A stretch of 64,000 nucleotides of DNA from Methanosarcina sp. 2.H.T.1A.6 (GCF_000979455.1 NZ_JJOY01000024.1:124001-188000), one strand, 5' to 3'. Positions 54,445 through 63,430 are shown, counted from the first letter of the stretch. Notes: generated by a model not told the origin, from the sequence alone. Translations and numbers: made by a program.

Positions 54445-54585
54445 TCATTCTGTATTTTTATGAATTCTGACTTCTTCGCATTTGCAGTAAATCATCTGAA
54501 TTTTCAGTCCTTTGTTATCAATTTCAGGTTCATGAGGCACATAAGCAAACCCATAAATGCTCCCAATTTTTGCCCATACCTGCAC
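54445..54585 (-). CDS. Possible 46-residue protein, hypothetical
   Basis: Starts GTG 54585, ends 54445. The peptide (QVWAKIGSIYGFAYVPHEPE, later KIQMIYCKCEEVRIHKN) has normal composition and includes a CKC pair, but there is no ribosome site. May be the 3' remnant of a larger gene. The rest of 54414-54894 shows only repeats. Confidence 0.3.
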   Translation of the reverse strand: MQVWAKIGSIYGFAYVPHEPEIDNKGLKIQMIYCKCEEVRIHKNTE

Positions 54586-54743
54586 CTGGGGATGTAAACT
54601 TAAAAGAGTTTTTCCGAAAAATACCCAGACTGCGGGAAACAGTTAATAGCAAAAAAGGTGTACGAGTCTGTAGAAGATCAAAGGTCGGAAAAGTTATCAA
54701 GATTGACTTAAAAGTTAATAAAATAAACTTAAAGGTTGACCGA

Positions 54744-54794
54744 ATGGATTAAAGGATTAATCAAATAAAGATTCAAATAAAGATTCAAATAAAG
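54744..54794. repeat. 12-nt tandem repeats upstream of the EVE-like gene
   Basis: Successive copies of AAATAAAGATTC (ending AAATAAAGATTA) lie about 100-150 nt before ATG 54895. Confidence 0.75.
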
Positions 54795-54894
54795 ATTAAT
54801 GGACTGTTCTGACCAGAATAATGTTTATGCAATGTGAAAATGGGCAGATAAGAAGTAAAAACTGCAGATTAAAAATGAAATAAGGAGACAGGTT

Positions 54895-55521
54895 ATGAAG
54901 CTCTGGTTGCTCAAAGCCGCAGGCACTTTAGAAGACGAAGAAATAATTCGGGAGGACAGCGTGGTTACCATCGGGTGGTCCGAGTTCTCTGATTTATCGA
55001 ATATTAAAAACGAAGAGCAGGTAAAAAAACTCATACTCGAAAAATATCCCGGCATGCGAGGAGATCGTTCCGGAACCTGGGCAGAGGATATCTGCTCTTT
55101 CATTACAAAAATAAAAAAAGGAGACCTTGTAGCAGTCCCCCTCAAGACCAAAAATGAGGTGCTGATCGGAAAGATTTCCGGGGACTACGAATACAGGCAG
55201 CTCAGTGACTTTATCAGCCATATAAGGAGGGTCAGGTGGCTCAAAACCCTTCCAAAAGGGGCCTTTGAAGAAGAATATAATGTGGACTTTAACTCCCCTG
55301 AAGCTCTCCTCCTGATAAAAGCAGACCCTGCAAAGCTATCAGATTTCATAGAAACAAAAAGCCTGGGAGCTCTCATCGAAGAAATGAGCTTTGCCCTTGA
55401 AGATCTGGAGTTCCTGAGGGAGCAGATGCTTGACATGGTCTACAGGCTGGCTGAAACCGAAGAAATACCTGAAGTCCGGAAAATAGCCGCAGAAATGGAA
55501 AAGATGCTGAGAGAAAAATGA
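54895..55521 (+). CDS. EVE/PUA-like domain protein, possible modified-DNA or RNA reader
   Basis: 208 residues. The N-terminal 120 residues resemble EVE/PUA-type beta barrels found at the start of restriction proteins: KLWLLKAAGTLEDEEIIRED, SVVTIGWSEFSDLSNIKNEE and KGDLVAVPLKTKNEVLIGKI, then SGDYEYRQLSDFISHIRRVR WLKTLPKGAF. In restriction enzymes this barrel binds modified bases, but no nuclease domain follows here: the remainder is alpha-helical and charged. It could bind modified nucleic acid or act as an orphan specificity module. ATG 54895 has AAGGAG 8-13 nt upstream. Confidence 0.65.
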   Translation: MKLWLLKAAGTLEDEEIIREDSVVTIGWSEFSDLSNIKNEEQVKKLILEKYPGMRGDRSGTWAEDICSFITKIKKGDLVAVPLKTKNEVLIGKISGDYEYRQLSDFISHIRRVRWLKTLPKGAFEEEYNVDFNSPEALLLIKADPAKLSDFIETKSLGALIEEMSFALEDLEFLREQMLDMVYRLAETEEIPEVRKIAAEMEKMLREK

Positions 55522-55630
55522 TTTAATGAGGGATTGGGAAAAGGGTCAAAAAGAAAAGGCAATGATTGCATATAATATGCCATTGCTTTTCCTATCATCG
55601 CCGTGGCGGTGTTAACTCCATTTCTCATCC

Positions 55631-56911
55631 TTAATGAACCTGTATCTGGTCGATAATCCCCTTTGCTTCATCAACCATGTAATCCGCTTCAGCAGCCGAA
55701 ATCTGCTCGCATACCTTCATTTTTTCAGCGAGATGAATGAAGGATTTAAGCATGGAAACGGCTTTTGCATCATCTCCTTTTTCGTGGAAACCTTTCGATG
55801 TATCAAGAAGCTCAGTAAGAGCGTTTTTTGTCAGCACATGGCATTTGTAGGTATTTTCCACATACTCCCTGAGAGCCTTCATTCCCTCCAGAGCCGGCAC
55901 CTCAGCCGAAGCAAGAGTAAACATGTAGATATCGGGGTTTCCATTGCGGTCATCCTGCCACACTATCCGGTCCCCATATATATCTGGAGCCCCATGATAA
56001 ACGGCTTCATCGCTGGTTATCGGTATTTCCCTGGAACTGGAGATTTCATACATGTAGATGTCTGGGAACACCATTCCATACATCAACACTATCCTGTCTT
56101 CGTAGATTGCCGGGCTCCACGCATCGGCGGCAATGAAAGTCAGTTCTGAAGTAGAAAGGTTATACATCCAGACTAAATCGCCTGCCCCTTCACTCATATA
56201 CACTATCCTATCCCCGTAGATAGCAGGCCCGTATTCAAGAAAACCTCCATCTCCTGCGATCTGAGTTTCCGTGGAAGTAGAAAGGTTGTACATGTAGATG
56301 TCGACGATGTAGGTATCCGCATTTCCATTCCGCTCATCTGTCCAGACTATCCTGTCCCCATAGATAGCAGGCCCTCTCTGGTTCGATTCGTTGGTGGTTA
56401 TCTGAGTTTCGATGGAACTGGAGATATTAAACATGTAGATATCCGCATTTCCATTCCTATCATCTGTCCAGACTATCCTGTCCCCGTAAATAGCAGGCCC
56501 ACTTTGATTCGATTCGTTTGTGGTTATCTGAGTTTCGGTGGAACTGGAGAGGTCGTACATGTAGATATCCGCATTTCCATTCCTATCATCTGTCCAGACT
56601 ATTCTGTCCCCGTAAATAGCAGGCCCGCTCTGGTTTGATTCACTGGTGGTAATCTGAGTTTCGGTGGAACTGGCAAGGTCGTACATGTAGATATCCCAGT
56701 TTGGATCGTAAATGTAGGCATCATAATATCCATTGCGGTCATCCTGCCACACAATCCGTTCACCATAGATCTCGGGACCCATCTGGCTTGAGTTATTGGT
56801 AGTGATCTGAGTTTCAATACCCTGTGCCATATCCGCAGACGCGGTCGCACAGATGAAAGGCAAAAAGAATAAAGCTACAACTATTGAACACAGCCTTTTT
56901 CCGGTTTTCAT
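55631..56911 (-). CDS. Secreted TolB-like beta-propeller protein
   Basis: 426 residues. A signal peptide (LCSIVVALFFLPFICATASA) is followed by at least six tandem propeller blades carrying IYGDRIVWTDDRNGNADIYM and SSSTETQITTNESNQSGPAI. Blades 2-4 are nearly identical at DNA level (copies around 56320-56660). The C-terminal 90 residues are helical (EGMKALREYVENTYK; LIDTSKGFHEKGDDAKAVS). It is probably surface-exposed and involved in binding or sensing, perhaps S-layer associated. The DNA repetition would allow blade number to vary. ATG 56911; a TATA-like TATTTATAAG lies about 155 nt upstream. Confidence 0.88.
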   Translation of the reverse strand: MKTGKRLCSIVVALFFLPFICATASADMAQGIETQITTNNSSQMGPEIYGERIVWQDDRNGYYDAYIYDPNWDIYMYDLASSTETQITTSESNQSGPAIYGDRIVWTDDRNGNADIYMYDLSSSTETQITTNESNQSGPAIYGDRIVWTDDRNGNADIYMFNISSSIETQITTNESNQRGPAIYGDRIVWTDERNGNADTYIVDIYMYNLSTSTETQIAGDGGFLEYGPAIYGDRIVYMSEGAGDLVWMYNLSTSELTFIAADAWSPAIYEDRIVLMYGMVFPDIYMYEISSSREIPITSDEAVYHGAPDIYGDRIVWQDDRNGNPDIYMFTLASAEVPALEGMKALREYVENTYKCHVLTKNALTELLDTSKGFHEKGDDAKAVSMLKSFIHLAEKMKVCEQISAAEADYMVDEAKGIIDQIQVH

Positions 56912-57384
56912 TTTTATTCTCCCAGGATTCTGAAAATTAGTTTTCTTTGGTTGTTGGTTATTAGTTGTCTTTTTCTTTCCTTATTCAGTGTTTAGCACTC
57001 ACAATCGTCCATTCCAGTAAAAATCAATATCAATATGCCTATTTTTCAAAAATCAAACAGATCTTATAAATATAGGCATACAACTGGCAAGACCATATTA
57101 ATAAGTATATAATGACAATTATATATAATAACCACTGGTAATAATATATCGGCAGCCCCTGCTTAATTTGCAGATATTATTCAAAATATCCAAAAAGCAA
57201 ATTTTTTGTATTTATTTTCTGACTTTTAGGGATGAAGCTTTCTTGTCAGCTACGTAAGAAAAATAATAACAGGTAATCATGCTGTTATTAAGAAAAAGCG
57301 TGTGTTATGGGAAACGCCTTCCCTACTCGAAGAATATTTCCCTTGTTCCCGGAAACCGCACTTTAATCCACAGATAAAATTTCA

Positions 57385-57672
57385 AACTACAGGTAAATAC
57401 AAGCTGCTCCACCAGCTTGTCTGGCGGCCCTGCAAAAAAGAGGAAAGAAGAAAGAAGAAAGAAATAGAGAGAAAGAAGAAAGAAGAAGCTGGGAAAGAAG
57501 AAAGAAATAGAGAGAAAGAAGAAAGAAGAAGCTGGGAAATGTAGTAAAAGGCAATAAAAGCAGATTTGGACTCTTATTTGCCTATTCTTTACTTTTTCTT
57601 CTTATTTGTTTGCAAGACCGCTTTCCTGCGTCAAGCGTGAAAAGAACGACTTGATATAGTGAATAAGGTTAA
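57385..57672 (+). repeat. Dispersed repeat element A, copy 4
   Basis: Begins CTACAGGTAAATACAAGC, then hairpin CCACCAGCTTGTCTGGCGG (57409-57427), a purine run of GAAAGAAGAAAGAA repeats (57440-57540), GTAAAAGGCAATAAAAGCAG, and ends TTTGCAAGACCGCTTTCCTG, then AACGACTTGATATAGTG and AATAAGGTT. It lies in the 56912-57771 gap, which contains no gene. Confidence 0.8.
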
Positions 57673-57771
57673 ATCAATTGAAATAGTCCATTTAAAAGTT
57701 AATTAAAAAAATCAGTTAAAAAAGTAAAGTTTAAAAGGTTAATTAAAAATAGGAAAAATTAACCTTCTAAA

Positions 57772-59409
57772 TTAAATATTTTTACCTATAAGGTCATTCA
57801 GGTCAAGTTCAAACCCTACAACGGCGTATCCGAGCGCGAAGTTGTTTATTACTTCGGGGTGGAGTTCTCCAAAGACTCCGAGCTTTTTGCCGTTGACATA
57901 AACATCTGCCCGCCTGCCTTCAAGAAAAGCCGGGTCTTCGGACTCTTTTACCTCGTAGGGAAGCATCATTTCTCTCATGAAGGCATCTACAACTTCATAG
58001 ATCTCGGTGAAGTTTGCCTGCGGGTGGATCGAGACTGCTGCTACGTGCTGACCGGTTGTTTCGTTGCTTACGACTTCTCCGAACTCGAAGATTTTCTGCG
58101 GGAGTTCCCTATGCTGGTTTAAGGCAAGGATTTCAAGAAGGTTAGGAAGCACGGTTGTCCTGAGCATTGTCTGGTCTTCGCTTATCGGGTGAAGCACGTG
58201 GGTAACGTCATCGGTCTTTTGCCTGCGCATGTTTTCAAAGTTGACCTTTTCGCTGGTAAGCGTAAAAGGCATAACCTCATAATATCCAAGCCCGACAATT
58301 ATTTCGTTTACCGAAGCCCGCATCAGGGAAATCGGGTGGGACTTGCCTGCGGTATAGGTCTCAGGGACCCTTACTTTGATATTCTCATAGCCGTACCCTT
58401 TGGCAATGTCCTCTACAAGGTCATAGTTGTGCAGGATATCTGCCCTGTAAGCAGGCACCTTTACCTCAACGGTTTCCGCATCAAGGGCGCGTGCTCCAAA
58501 GCGCATCCGCTCAAGCTGTTTTACGATCTTTTCAACTGAGAGTTCCATGCCTATCAGGGATTTTACCTCGCCTGTGGTAAGCAGCCGGGTTTTGGGCTCA
58601 AGGTCAGGCAGGACAAGTTCTTCGCCCCCGGGGCGGATTAGCCTTACGAACTCGATCTGCCCCCCTCTTTCTGCAAGGGCTGTAACAACAATATTCAAAG
58701 CCGTGTATACAGCTCCCCCGAGGCCTGTAACATCAATGAAAAGGTCGGTTGTGCTTTCGGTCACGGACGTAAGTGTACCGTTGATGATGGGCGGGAAGGA
58801 CAGCACATTGTCATTTGCGTCCAGGATGATCGGGTATTTGTCAAAACCCCTGACGAGATGGGCAAACCTTGTGCCTTTCGGGTGCTTATCCAGGATTTCC
58901 GTCATGCTCATCTTTTCAGTGTAATCGAGAGGCACGAACTCAAATCCGGGATCTACTGCCATATAGCGGAAAGGAGCCTTCACATTTTTAAGGTCATGGA
59001 CCCCGATGGAAACTTTTTTCCTGTTTCTCCCAAGGCCCCAGTGCAGGTCTTCCTGCAGGTCCATGAGGGACTTGATGGAAGAGGATGTAAACTTTACTCC
59101 CCTTACAACCGCACACCCGAGGAAGGGCCTGATCTTCAGGATATCCTCACTGACAGATATGGATACCTCGTAAGGCTTTATCTCATATTCGGGAAGCCCG
59201 GTCTCAAGGTCCAGAAAACCCCGCATTGCCCTGGATGCCCCTTCCACGCTGTAAAGGTCAGGCCTGTCAGGGAAGAACTCGATATCGACGTACTCGTCTT
59301 CAATTCTTTCGATATCGGCCCCTATCATGGGCACCCTTTTTATGATGGTTTCCTTATCTATTCCTGTGAGTTTCTCAAGGTCTTCATAATGCAAGGTGAT
59401 TACTGGCAT
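57772..59409 (-). CDS. pheT: Phenylalanyl-tRNA synthetase beta subunit
   Basis: 545 residues, the archaeal/eukaryotic-length beta subunit. Visible: [20 protein letters not shown] at the start, [40 protein letters not shown] (B3/4 editing region), [20 protein letters not shown] and [16 protein letters not shown] (B5/B6), and in the synthetase-like core [20 protein letters not shown] and [20 protein letters not shown]. With PheS it charges tRNA-Phe; the beta chain supplies editing and structural parts. PheS is not in the window. ATG 59409. Confidence 0.97.
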   Translation of the reverse strand: MPVITLHYEDLEKLTGIDKETIIKRVPMIGADIERIEDEYVDIEFFPDRPDLYSVEGASRAMRGFLDLETGLPEYEIKPYEVSISVSEDILKIRPFLGCAVVRGVKFTSSSIKSLMDLQEDLHWGLGRNRKKVSIGVHDLKNVKAPFRYMAVDPGFEFVPLDYTEKMSMTEILDKHPKGTRFAHLVRGFDKYPIILDANDNVLSFPPIINGTLTSVTESTTDLFIDVTGLGGAVYTALNIVVTALAERGGQIEFVRLIRPGGEELVLPDLEPKTRLLTTGEVKSLIGMELSVEKIVKQLERMRFGARALDAETVEVKVPAYRADILHNYDLVEDIAKGYGYENIKVRVPETYTAGKSHPISLMRASVNEIIVGLGYYEVMPFTLTSEKVNFENMRRQKTDDVTHVLHPISEDQTMLRTTVLPNLLEILALNQHRELPQKIFEFGEVVSNETTGQHVAAVSIHPQANFTEIYEVVDAFMREMMLPYEVKESEDPAFLEGRRADVYVNGKKLGVFGELHPEVINNFALGYAVVGFELDLNDLIGKNI

Positions 59410-59500
59410 GGGGAATTCATCTCATCTGTTGCTAGCTAACTTAACCCCAAACATACTCAACTTTAGATTTAATGCTTTTGTTTTACGGGGTGTTTGAAAG

Positions 59501-59552
59501 GTCTCAGAGTAAACAGTATCTCCGAAGTCTCAGAGTAAACAGTATCTCCTAA
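59501..59552. repeat. 26-nt tandem duplication upstream of the PP-loop gene
   Basis: GTCTCAGAGTAAACAGTATC plus TCCGAA is repeated at 59501 and 59527 with at most a few differences. It lies in the 59410-59760 gap between divergent genes, which contains no gene. Confidence 0.8.
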
Positions 59553-59760
59553 TGTTATATGGCTTTTGCATGCAGCAAGCTAATTTTAATGACAAAAGTA
59601 GAATTATTCCCATATTTTGCGGGGTCACTATCAATGGCTCCCTGTTGATCCTGCTGATGTACGGAAAGAGACCCGGCCTCAGGAGATTTTGAGGAATATT
59701 AGGGCAGAGAGCTGGTGAATAACAAAAGCTTTTTTTTCAGATGGTGCATGTGTATGGGAG

Positions 59761-60483
59761 ATGTGCAACAATCCCATTTCAACTAAGAACGAGAAAAGCA
59801 AAAACGAGAAAAGCAAGAACGAGAAAAGCAAGGTGGTTGTTTCCTGGACCGGAGGGAAGGACGGTTGCCTTGCATGTTACGGGGCAATTTCGGAAGGTTT
59901 TGAGGTCTCCCACCTCCTGAACTTCAGAGAAATCCAGAGGCGCGGTTCCCATGACATCAATCCTGCCCTGCTTTATGCACAGGCTGAAGCTCTTGGAATT
60001 CCCCTTATCCATAAGGACTTTATTTCATATGAACAGGAATTCAAAAAAGTGGTCCGTGATTTAAGGGATAGCGGGGAGAAAATAGACGGGGCGGTTTTCG
60101 GGCATATCGAGACGCACAAGAACCTTGTAGACAGGATCTGCGGGGAACTGGACCTTGAGTTAATAATGCCGCTCTGGCAGAGAAATTCCGAACAGATTCT
60201 AAATGGCCTCATAGATTTGGGGTTTGAGGTGATCCTGCTCAGCGTCAAAGCCGAGTTGTTAGGGAAAGAGTGGCTGGGCCGAAAGATCGATGAAAATTTT
60301 ATATGCGACCTGAAAAAGCACAATCCTTCAATCGATCCCTGCGGTGAAAACGGGGAGTTCCATACTTTTGTTATCGACGGCCCGCTGTTCAAAAACAAAA
60401 TAAAGGTCATGGAGAGTGAAATGGTCTTGAGGGAAGGCTACTGGTTCCTGGAGATCTCAAAGTTCGAGGCCGAGAAAAGATAA
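59761..60483 (+). CDS. PP-loop ATPase, Dph6/MJ0570-like (diphthine-ammonia ligase-like)
   Basis: 240 residues. PP-loop SWTGGKDGCLACYGAI, then EALGIPLIHKDFISYEQEF, GAVFGHIETHKNLVDRICG and the C-terminal GENGEFHTFVIDGPLFKNKI, the last being characteristic of the Dph6/MJ0570 group. In eukaryotes Dph6 amidates diphthine on elongation factor 2; archaeal homologues are assumed to do likewise. The N-terminal KNEKSKNEKSKNEKSK insertion comes from three 15-nt tandem units in the DNA and precedes the fold. ATG 59761 has GGGAG directly upstream. Confidence 0.88.
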   Translation: MCNNPISTKNEKSKNEKSKNEKSKVVVSWTGGKDGCLACYGAISEGFEVSHLLNFREIQRRGSHDINPALLYAQAEALGIPLIHKDFISYEQEFKKVVRDLRDSGEKIDGAVFGHIETHKNLVDRICGELDLELIMPLWQRNSEQILNGLIDLGFEVILLSVKAELLGKEWLGRKIDENFICDLKKHNPSIDPCGENGEFHTFVIDGPLFKNKIKVMESEMVLREGYWFLEISKFEAEKR

Positions 60484-60620
60484 GCCTGCACTTTCGGCTT
60501 TCGGCTTTCATCTTTTATCTTTTATCATGCCTATTTCATTCCGGCTCCTACCATTTTTTACTCGTGTGATATTGCCCTCAAACCGCAAATTTTCAATGGT
60601 TTTAGACGGTTGTAGATCAT

Positions 60621-60720
60621 TTATTTCAATCCACACACCCGAGTGGGGTGCGACAATTATGTGTAATTTTCCCGGTGTAGATGTTATTTCAATCCACACA
60701 CCCGAGTGGGGTGCGACAAT
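60621..60720 (-). CRISPR. Two-repeat orphan CRISPR (one spacer)
   Basis: Two identical 37-base stretches (60621-60657 and 60684-60720) separated by 26 unique bases. On the minus strand each includes GTCGCACCCCACTCGGGTG and ends GTGTGGATTGAAAT, closely resembling type I-C-like CRISPR repeats. The core has a CACCC/GGGTG stem. If the repeat is the usual 32 nt (60623-60654, 60686-60717), the spacer is 31 nt. No cas gene lies in the window. The rest of 60484-60955 shows no gene, and a broken frame through the repeats is not a protein. Confidence 0.75.
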
Positions 60721-60955
60721 CGCAGATCGACGAACTCTATGCGAAATATAGACATTTATAAACTCTACACAAATCAGCTGCAGAAAACTGAAAATGAATA
60801 AACAAAAATGTGTCAAGCCATTAAGTTCAAATCAATGGAGGTTTGTTTTTAGAGGATTCTTATAGAGTCCTGTTTAATACTTTGAAAAAATATACCTTTA
60901 CCTACTTTCATAAAGTAAAAAAACTTTCTTCCTTCAAATCAGGAGACAGCCGAGA

Positions 60956-61699
60956 ATGATTATCGCAGGAATTGATGAAGCCGGAAAAGGTCCGGTAATC
61001 GGGCCCATGTGCATAGGAGGCGTAAAAATCGATGAATCTAAAGCCCATATCCTCAAGGTGCTGGGGGTTGCGGATTCCAAGAAGCTGACGCCGAAAAAAA
61101 GGGAGCAGCTTGCAGCCCAGATTAAAAAACATGCAGACGGCTTTTTTGTCCTTGAGATCAGCCCCTCTCAGATTGACGAGCTCCGGAAAATTATGACAAT
61201 GAACGAGATCATGGTTGTCTGCTTTGCAAAAGTGCTTGAACAGCTGAAACCGGATATTGTGTATGCCGATGCTGCTGACGTAAAAGCCGAACGCTTTGCC
61301 GAAAACCTTCGCAGGCAGTATGCAAAAACCAGTCCTGACCATGCAAAGAAAATAGAGATCGTTTCCATGCACCAGGCAGATGCAACGTATCCTGTAGTTT
61401 CGGCAGCTTCTATCATTGCAAAAGTGCGCAGGGACGAGCTTATCGAGGAGCTCAAGAAAGAATGGGGCATGGATTTCGGAAGCGGCTATCCTTCGGACCA
61501 GAAGACAAAAGATTTCCTGTTGAAATGGGGAGAAGAACACCACGGAGAGTTTCCCGCTATCGTCAGGCAGTCCTGGAAGACTGTGGAAAACATAAGAGAA
61601 GAACTAAACAGAAGAGAAGAACTAAACATAAAGGAAGAACTAAACATAAAGGAAGAACTAAACATAAAGGAAGAACTGGATAAAGCCGGGAAAAAGTGA
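60956..61699 (+). CDS. rnhB: Ribonuclease HII
   Basis: 247 residues. Active-site motifs: MIIAGIDEAGKGPVIGPMCI (Asp-Glu), IVYADAADVKAERFAENLRR (Asp) and MHQADATYPVVSAASIIAKV (Asp). It removes RNA from RNA-DNA hybrids and single ribonucleotides from DNA. The last 35 residues (REELNIKEELNIKEELDK) are tandem KEELNI repeats from an 18-nt DNA repeat and extend beyond the typical fold, which ends after SWKTVENIREEL. ATG 60956 with GGAGAC upstream; TATA-like AAATATACC lies about 70 nt before. Confidence 0.95.
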   Translation: MIIAGIDEAGKGPVIGPMCIGGVKIDESKAHILKVLGVADSKKLTPKKREQLAAQIKKHADGFFVLEISPSQIDELRKIMTMNEIMVVCFAKVLEQLKPDIVYADAADVKAERFAENLRRQYAKTSPDHAKKIEIVSMHQADATYPVVSAASIIAKVRRDELIEELKKEWGMDFGSGYPSDQKTKDFLLKWGEEHHGEFPAIVRQSWKTVENIREELNRREELNIKEELNIKEELNIKEELDKAGKK

Positions 61700-61744
61700 A
61701 GGTATGAAAGCCGGGAAGCTAATAAATAAAAAATAAAAAGCGGA

Positions 61745-62443
61745 TTAGAAGTTTTCAGTAATATAATCCGCCATTGACTCGAAAATCCGCCTGCCGTCAT
61801 CGGAACCAAGGATCGATTCGGAAGCTCTTTCCGGATGGGGCATGAGGCCGAGAATGTTTCTTGAAGCGTTTACTATTCCTGCGATGTTTTCCAGGGAGCC
61901 GTTGGGATTGGCTTTATCCGTTGCTCTTCCTTTTTCGTCTACGTAACGGAAAACAACCTGTTCGTTTTCGTCAAGGTCTGCCAGGGTCTGTTCTTCAGCA
62001 AAGAACTTGCCTTCCATGTGGGCGATGGGCATCCTTATAACCTCGCCTTTCCTGAACTTCGAGGTAAAGGGAGTATCAGTGGTCTCAACTCTGAGATTGG
62101 CCCCGTGGCACCTGAATTTTGGGTACTCGTTTGTGGTAAGAGCCCCTTCGAGAAGCCGGGCTTCGGTCAGCACCTGGAAACCATTGCAGATCCCGAGCAC
62201 AGGTTTTCCTTCGGCTGCGATTTTTTTTACGGAATCCATAATCGGAGTTCGGGCTGCAATCGCCCCTGCTCTGAGGTAATCTCCGTAGGAAAAGCCGCCC
62301 GGAACAACGACTCCGTCAAAGCCGGTCAGGTTTTCGTCTTTGTACCAGACAGTTTCGGCATCCACACCAACCACGTCTTTAAGGACATGAAGTACGTCCA
62401 TGTCGCAGTTTGTGCCTCCGAACTGAATAATGGCAATCTTCAT
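61745..62443 (-). CDS. purQ: Phosphoribosylformylglycinamidine synthase, glutamine amidotransferase subunit
   Basis: 232 residues. Class I amidotransferase signature PVLGICNGFQVLTEARLLEG with the nucleophilic Cys, and the catalytic His-Glu in ILGLMPHPERASESILG. N-terminal MKIAIIQFGGTNCDMDVLHV is typical for PurQ. It produces ammonia for PurL, which, with PurS, converts FGAR to FGAM in purine synthesis. ATG 62443 with GGGAA upstream. PurS precedes it by 88 nt on the same strand, so they form an operon; PurL is not in the window. Confidence 0.96.
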   Translation of the reverse strand: MKIAIIQFGGTNCDMDVLHVLKDVVGVDAETVWYKDENLTGFDGVVVPGGFSYGDYLRAGAIAARTPIMDSVKKIAAEGKPVLGICNGFQVLTEARLLEGALTTNEYPKFRCHGANLRVETTDTPFTSKFRKGEVIRMPIAHMEGKFFAEEQTLADLDENEQVVFRYVDEKGRATDKANPNGSLENIAGIVNASRNILGLMPHPERASESILGSDDGRRIFESMADYITENF

Positions 62444-62531
62444 TTTTTTCCCTCAACCTTACTTTAGTATTTTCAAAAAATTTAGCCTTCTGGATTTTAT
62501 TCTTCAATCCCTTTATTCCTGCAGGGAGCCC

Positions 62532-62783
62532 TCAGTTAAGTTCCTTGAGCTTTATAGTGTAGTTGTGGATGAGTGGGTTTGCAATAAGCTTCTGGCACAT
62601 CTCATCAACCTTCTGCTCCGCAACTTCTGCAGATTCGGCTTCGAGCACTATTTCATACAGTTTTGCGGTCTTTACGCTTTCAACTGCATATCCAAGGTGT
62701 CCGAGCGCCCTTTTAGCGGTGGTGCCTTCAGGGTCAAGCATGCCTGCTTTCTGTTCAATAGTTACTGTTGCCTGGTACTGCAT
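62532..62783 (-). CDS. purS: Phosphoribosylformylglycinamidine synthase, PurS subunit
   Basis: 83 residues. It has the compact PurS pattern: QYQATVTIEQKAGMLDPEGT, ALGHLGYAVESVKTAKLYEI, then VAEQKVDEMCQKLIANPLIH and a terminal strand NYTIKLKEL. PurS bridges PurQ and PurL in the FGAM synthase complex. ATG 62783 with GAGGCT upstream is chosen over ATG 62798. PurQ follows 88 nt downstream. Confidence 0.95.
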   Translation of the reverse strand: MQYQATVTIEQKAGMLDPEGTTAKRALGHLGYAVESVKTAKLYEIVLEAESAEVAEQKVDEMCQKLIANPLIHNYTIKLKELN

Positions 62784-63205
62784 CTTTTTAAGCCTCAATT
62801 TTGAATTTTTAAATTAATCGGACTTTCACCTGCTTTTCGGTAGCCTGAATGCAACATCAGGTGAAATATGAGGTGAACTTAAAGGTAAACAATTTCCGGT
62901 CTGCACCATAATAATATAAGATGCTTGATTTTTCTAACCTATATTCTTTATCTATTTTTAGGTGTTGGATGATTTTGAACTCCTCTTGCCAGCACCGATT
63001 TCAGGGGAAATAAGGTTGAAAGTTATTTAATCTTATGGGTCTTAGCTTGTTTTAGATGCCGGTTGAGCTCGGTGAGGGTCAAAAATATAAAAAATGAACA
63101 AAAACTAATTCATGCGTCATCGGTTAAGCGTTAGAAACCCACTCCAGTATGCGTTTTTATATTAATTCTCTAAATATTAGTGCATCTTTCTCTAAATATT
63201 AGTGC
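62784..63205. other. Intergenic region upstream of purS, no gene seen
   Basis: About 420 bases. TTATATTATTATGG on the minus strand (around 62905-62920) could be the TATA region of the purSQ operon. No frame, RNA fold or strong repeat was recognised further right, apart from CTAAATATTAGTGCATC, which is duplicated near 63171-63207. Confidence 0.45.
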
Positions 63206-63211
63206 ATCTAT

Positions 63212-63430
63212 GCCTCCTCGCTCCCTACTCTTGAAGACTCTCTTCGGGAAATGTTTCCCAAAGAGTGGTTAAGGCAAACTACCAAAGAAACTGGTCTGAT
63301 AGTACGTGAGCGTAAAATTGACCCTGTCATCATCTTTTGGGTTCTAACTTTCAGTTTAGACAGCCTGTTAAAAAAGCTTTTTTTGAGCATTAATTCCAAA
63401 AAGATACTCATTTTAGCTCATAAACTTTAA
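63212..63430 (+). pseudogene. IS4 family transposase, N-terminal remnant
   Basis: In one frame: LEDSLREMFPKEWLRQTTKE, TGLIVRERKIDPVIIFWVLT, then SLDSLLKKLFLS. This matches the N-terminal segment of IS4-type transposases found in Methanosarcina (FPxEWxRxTAKETGLIxRER). No start codon lies in frame close upstream, and the frame stops within 70 residues at a TAA near 63430, while intact copies run to several hundred residues. The catalytic domain is missing. Confidence 0.7.

Noticed and set aside
54570-54752. 60-codon plus-strand frame after the TnpB remnant
   Set aside because: No ribosome site, Lys/Val-rich due to tandem repeats at its 3' end, and no recognised family.
60508-60816. 102-codon frame across the CRISPR repeats
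   Set aside because: Its repeated peptide comes from the CRISPR repeats; the frame has no ribosome site or family match.
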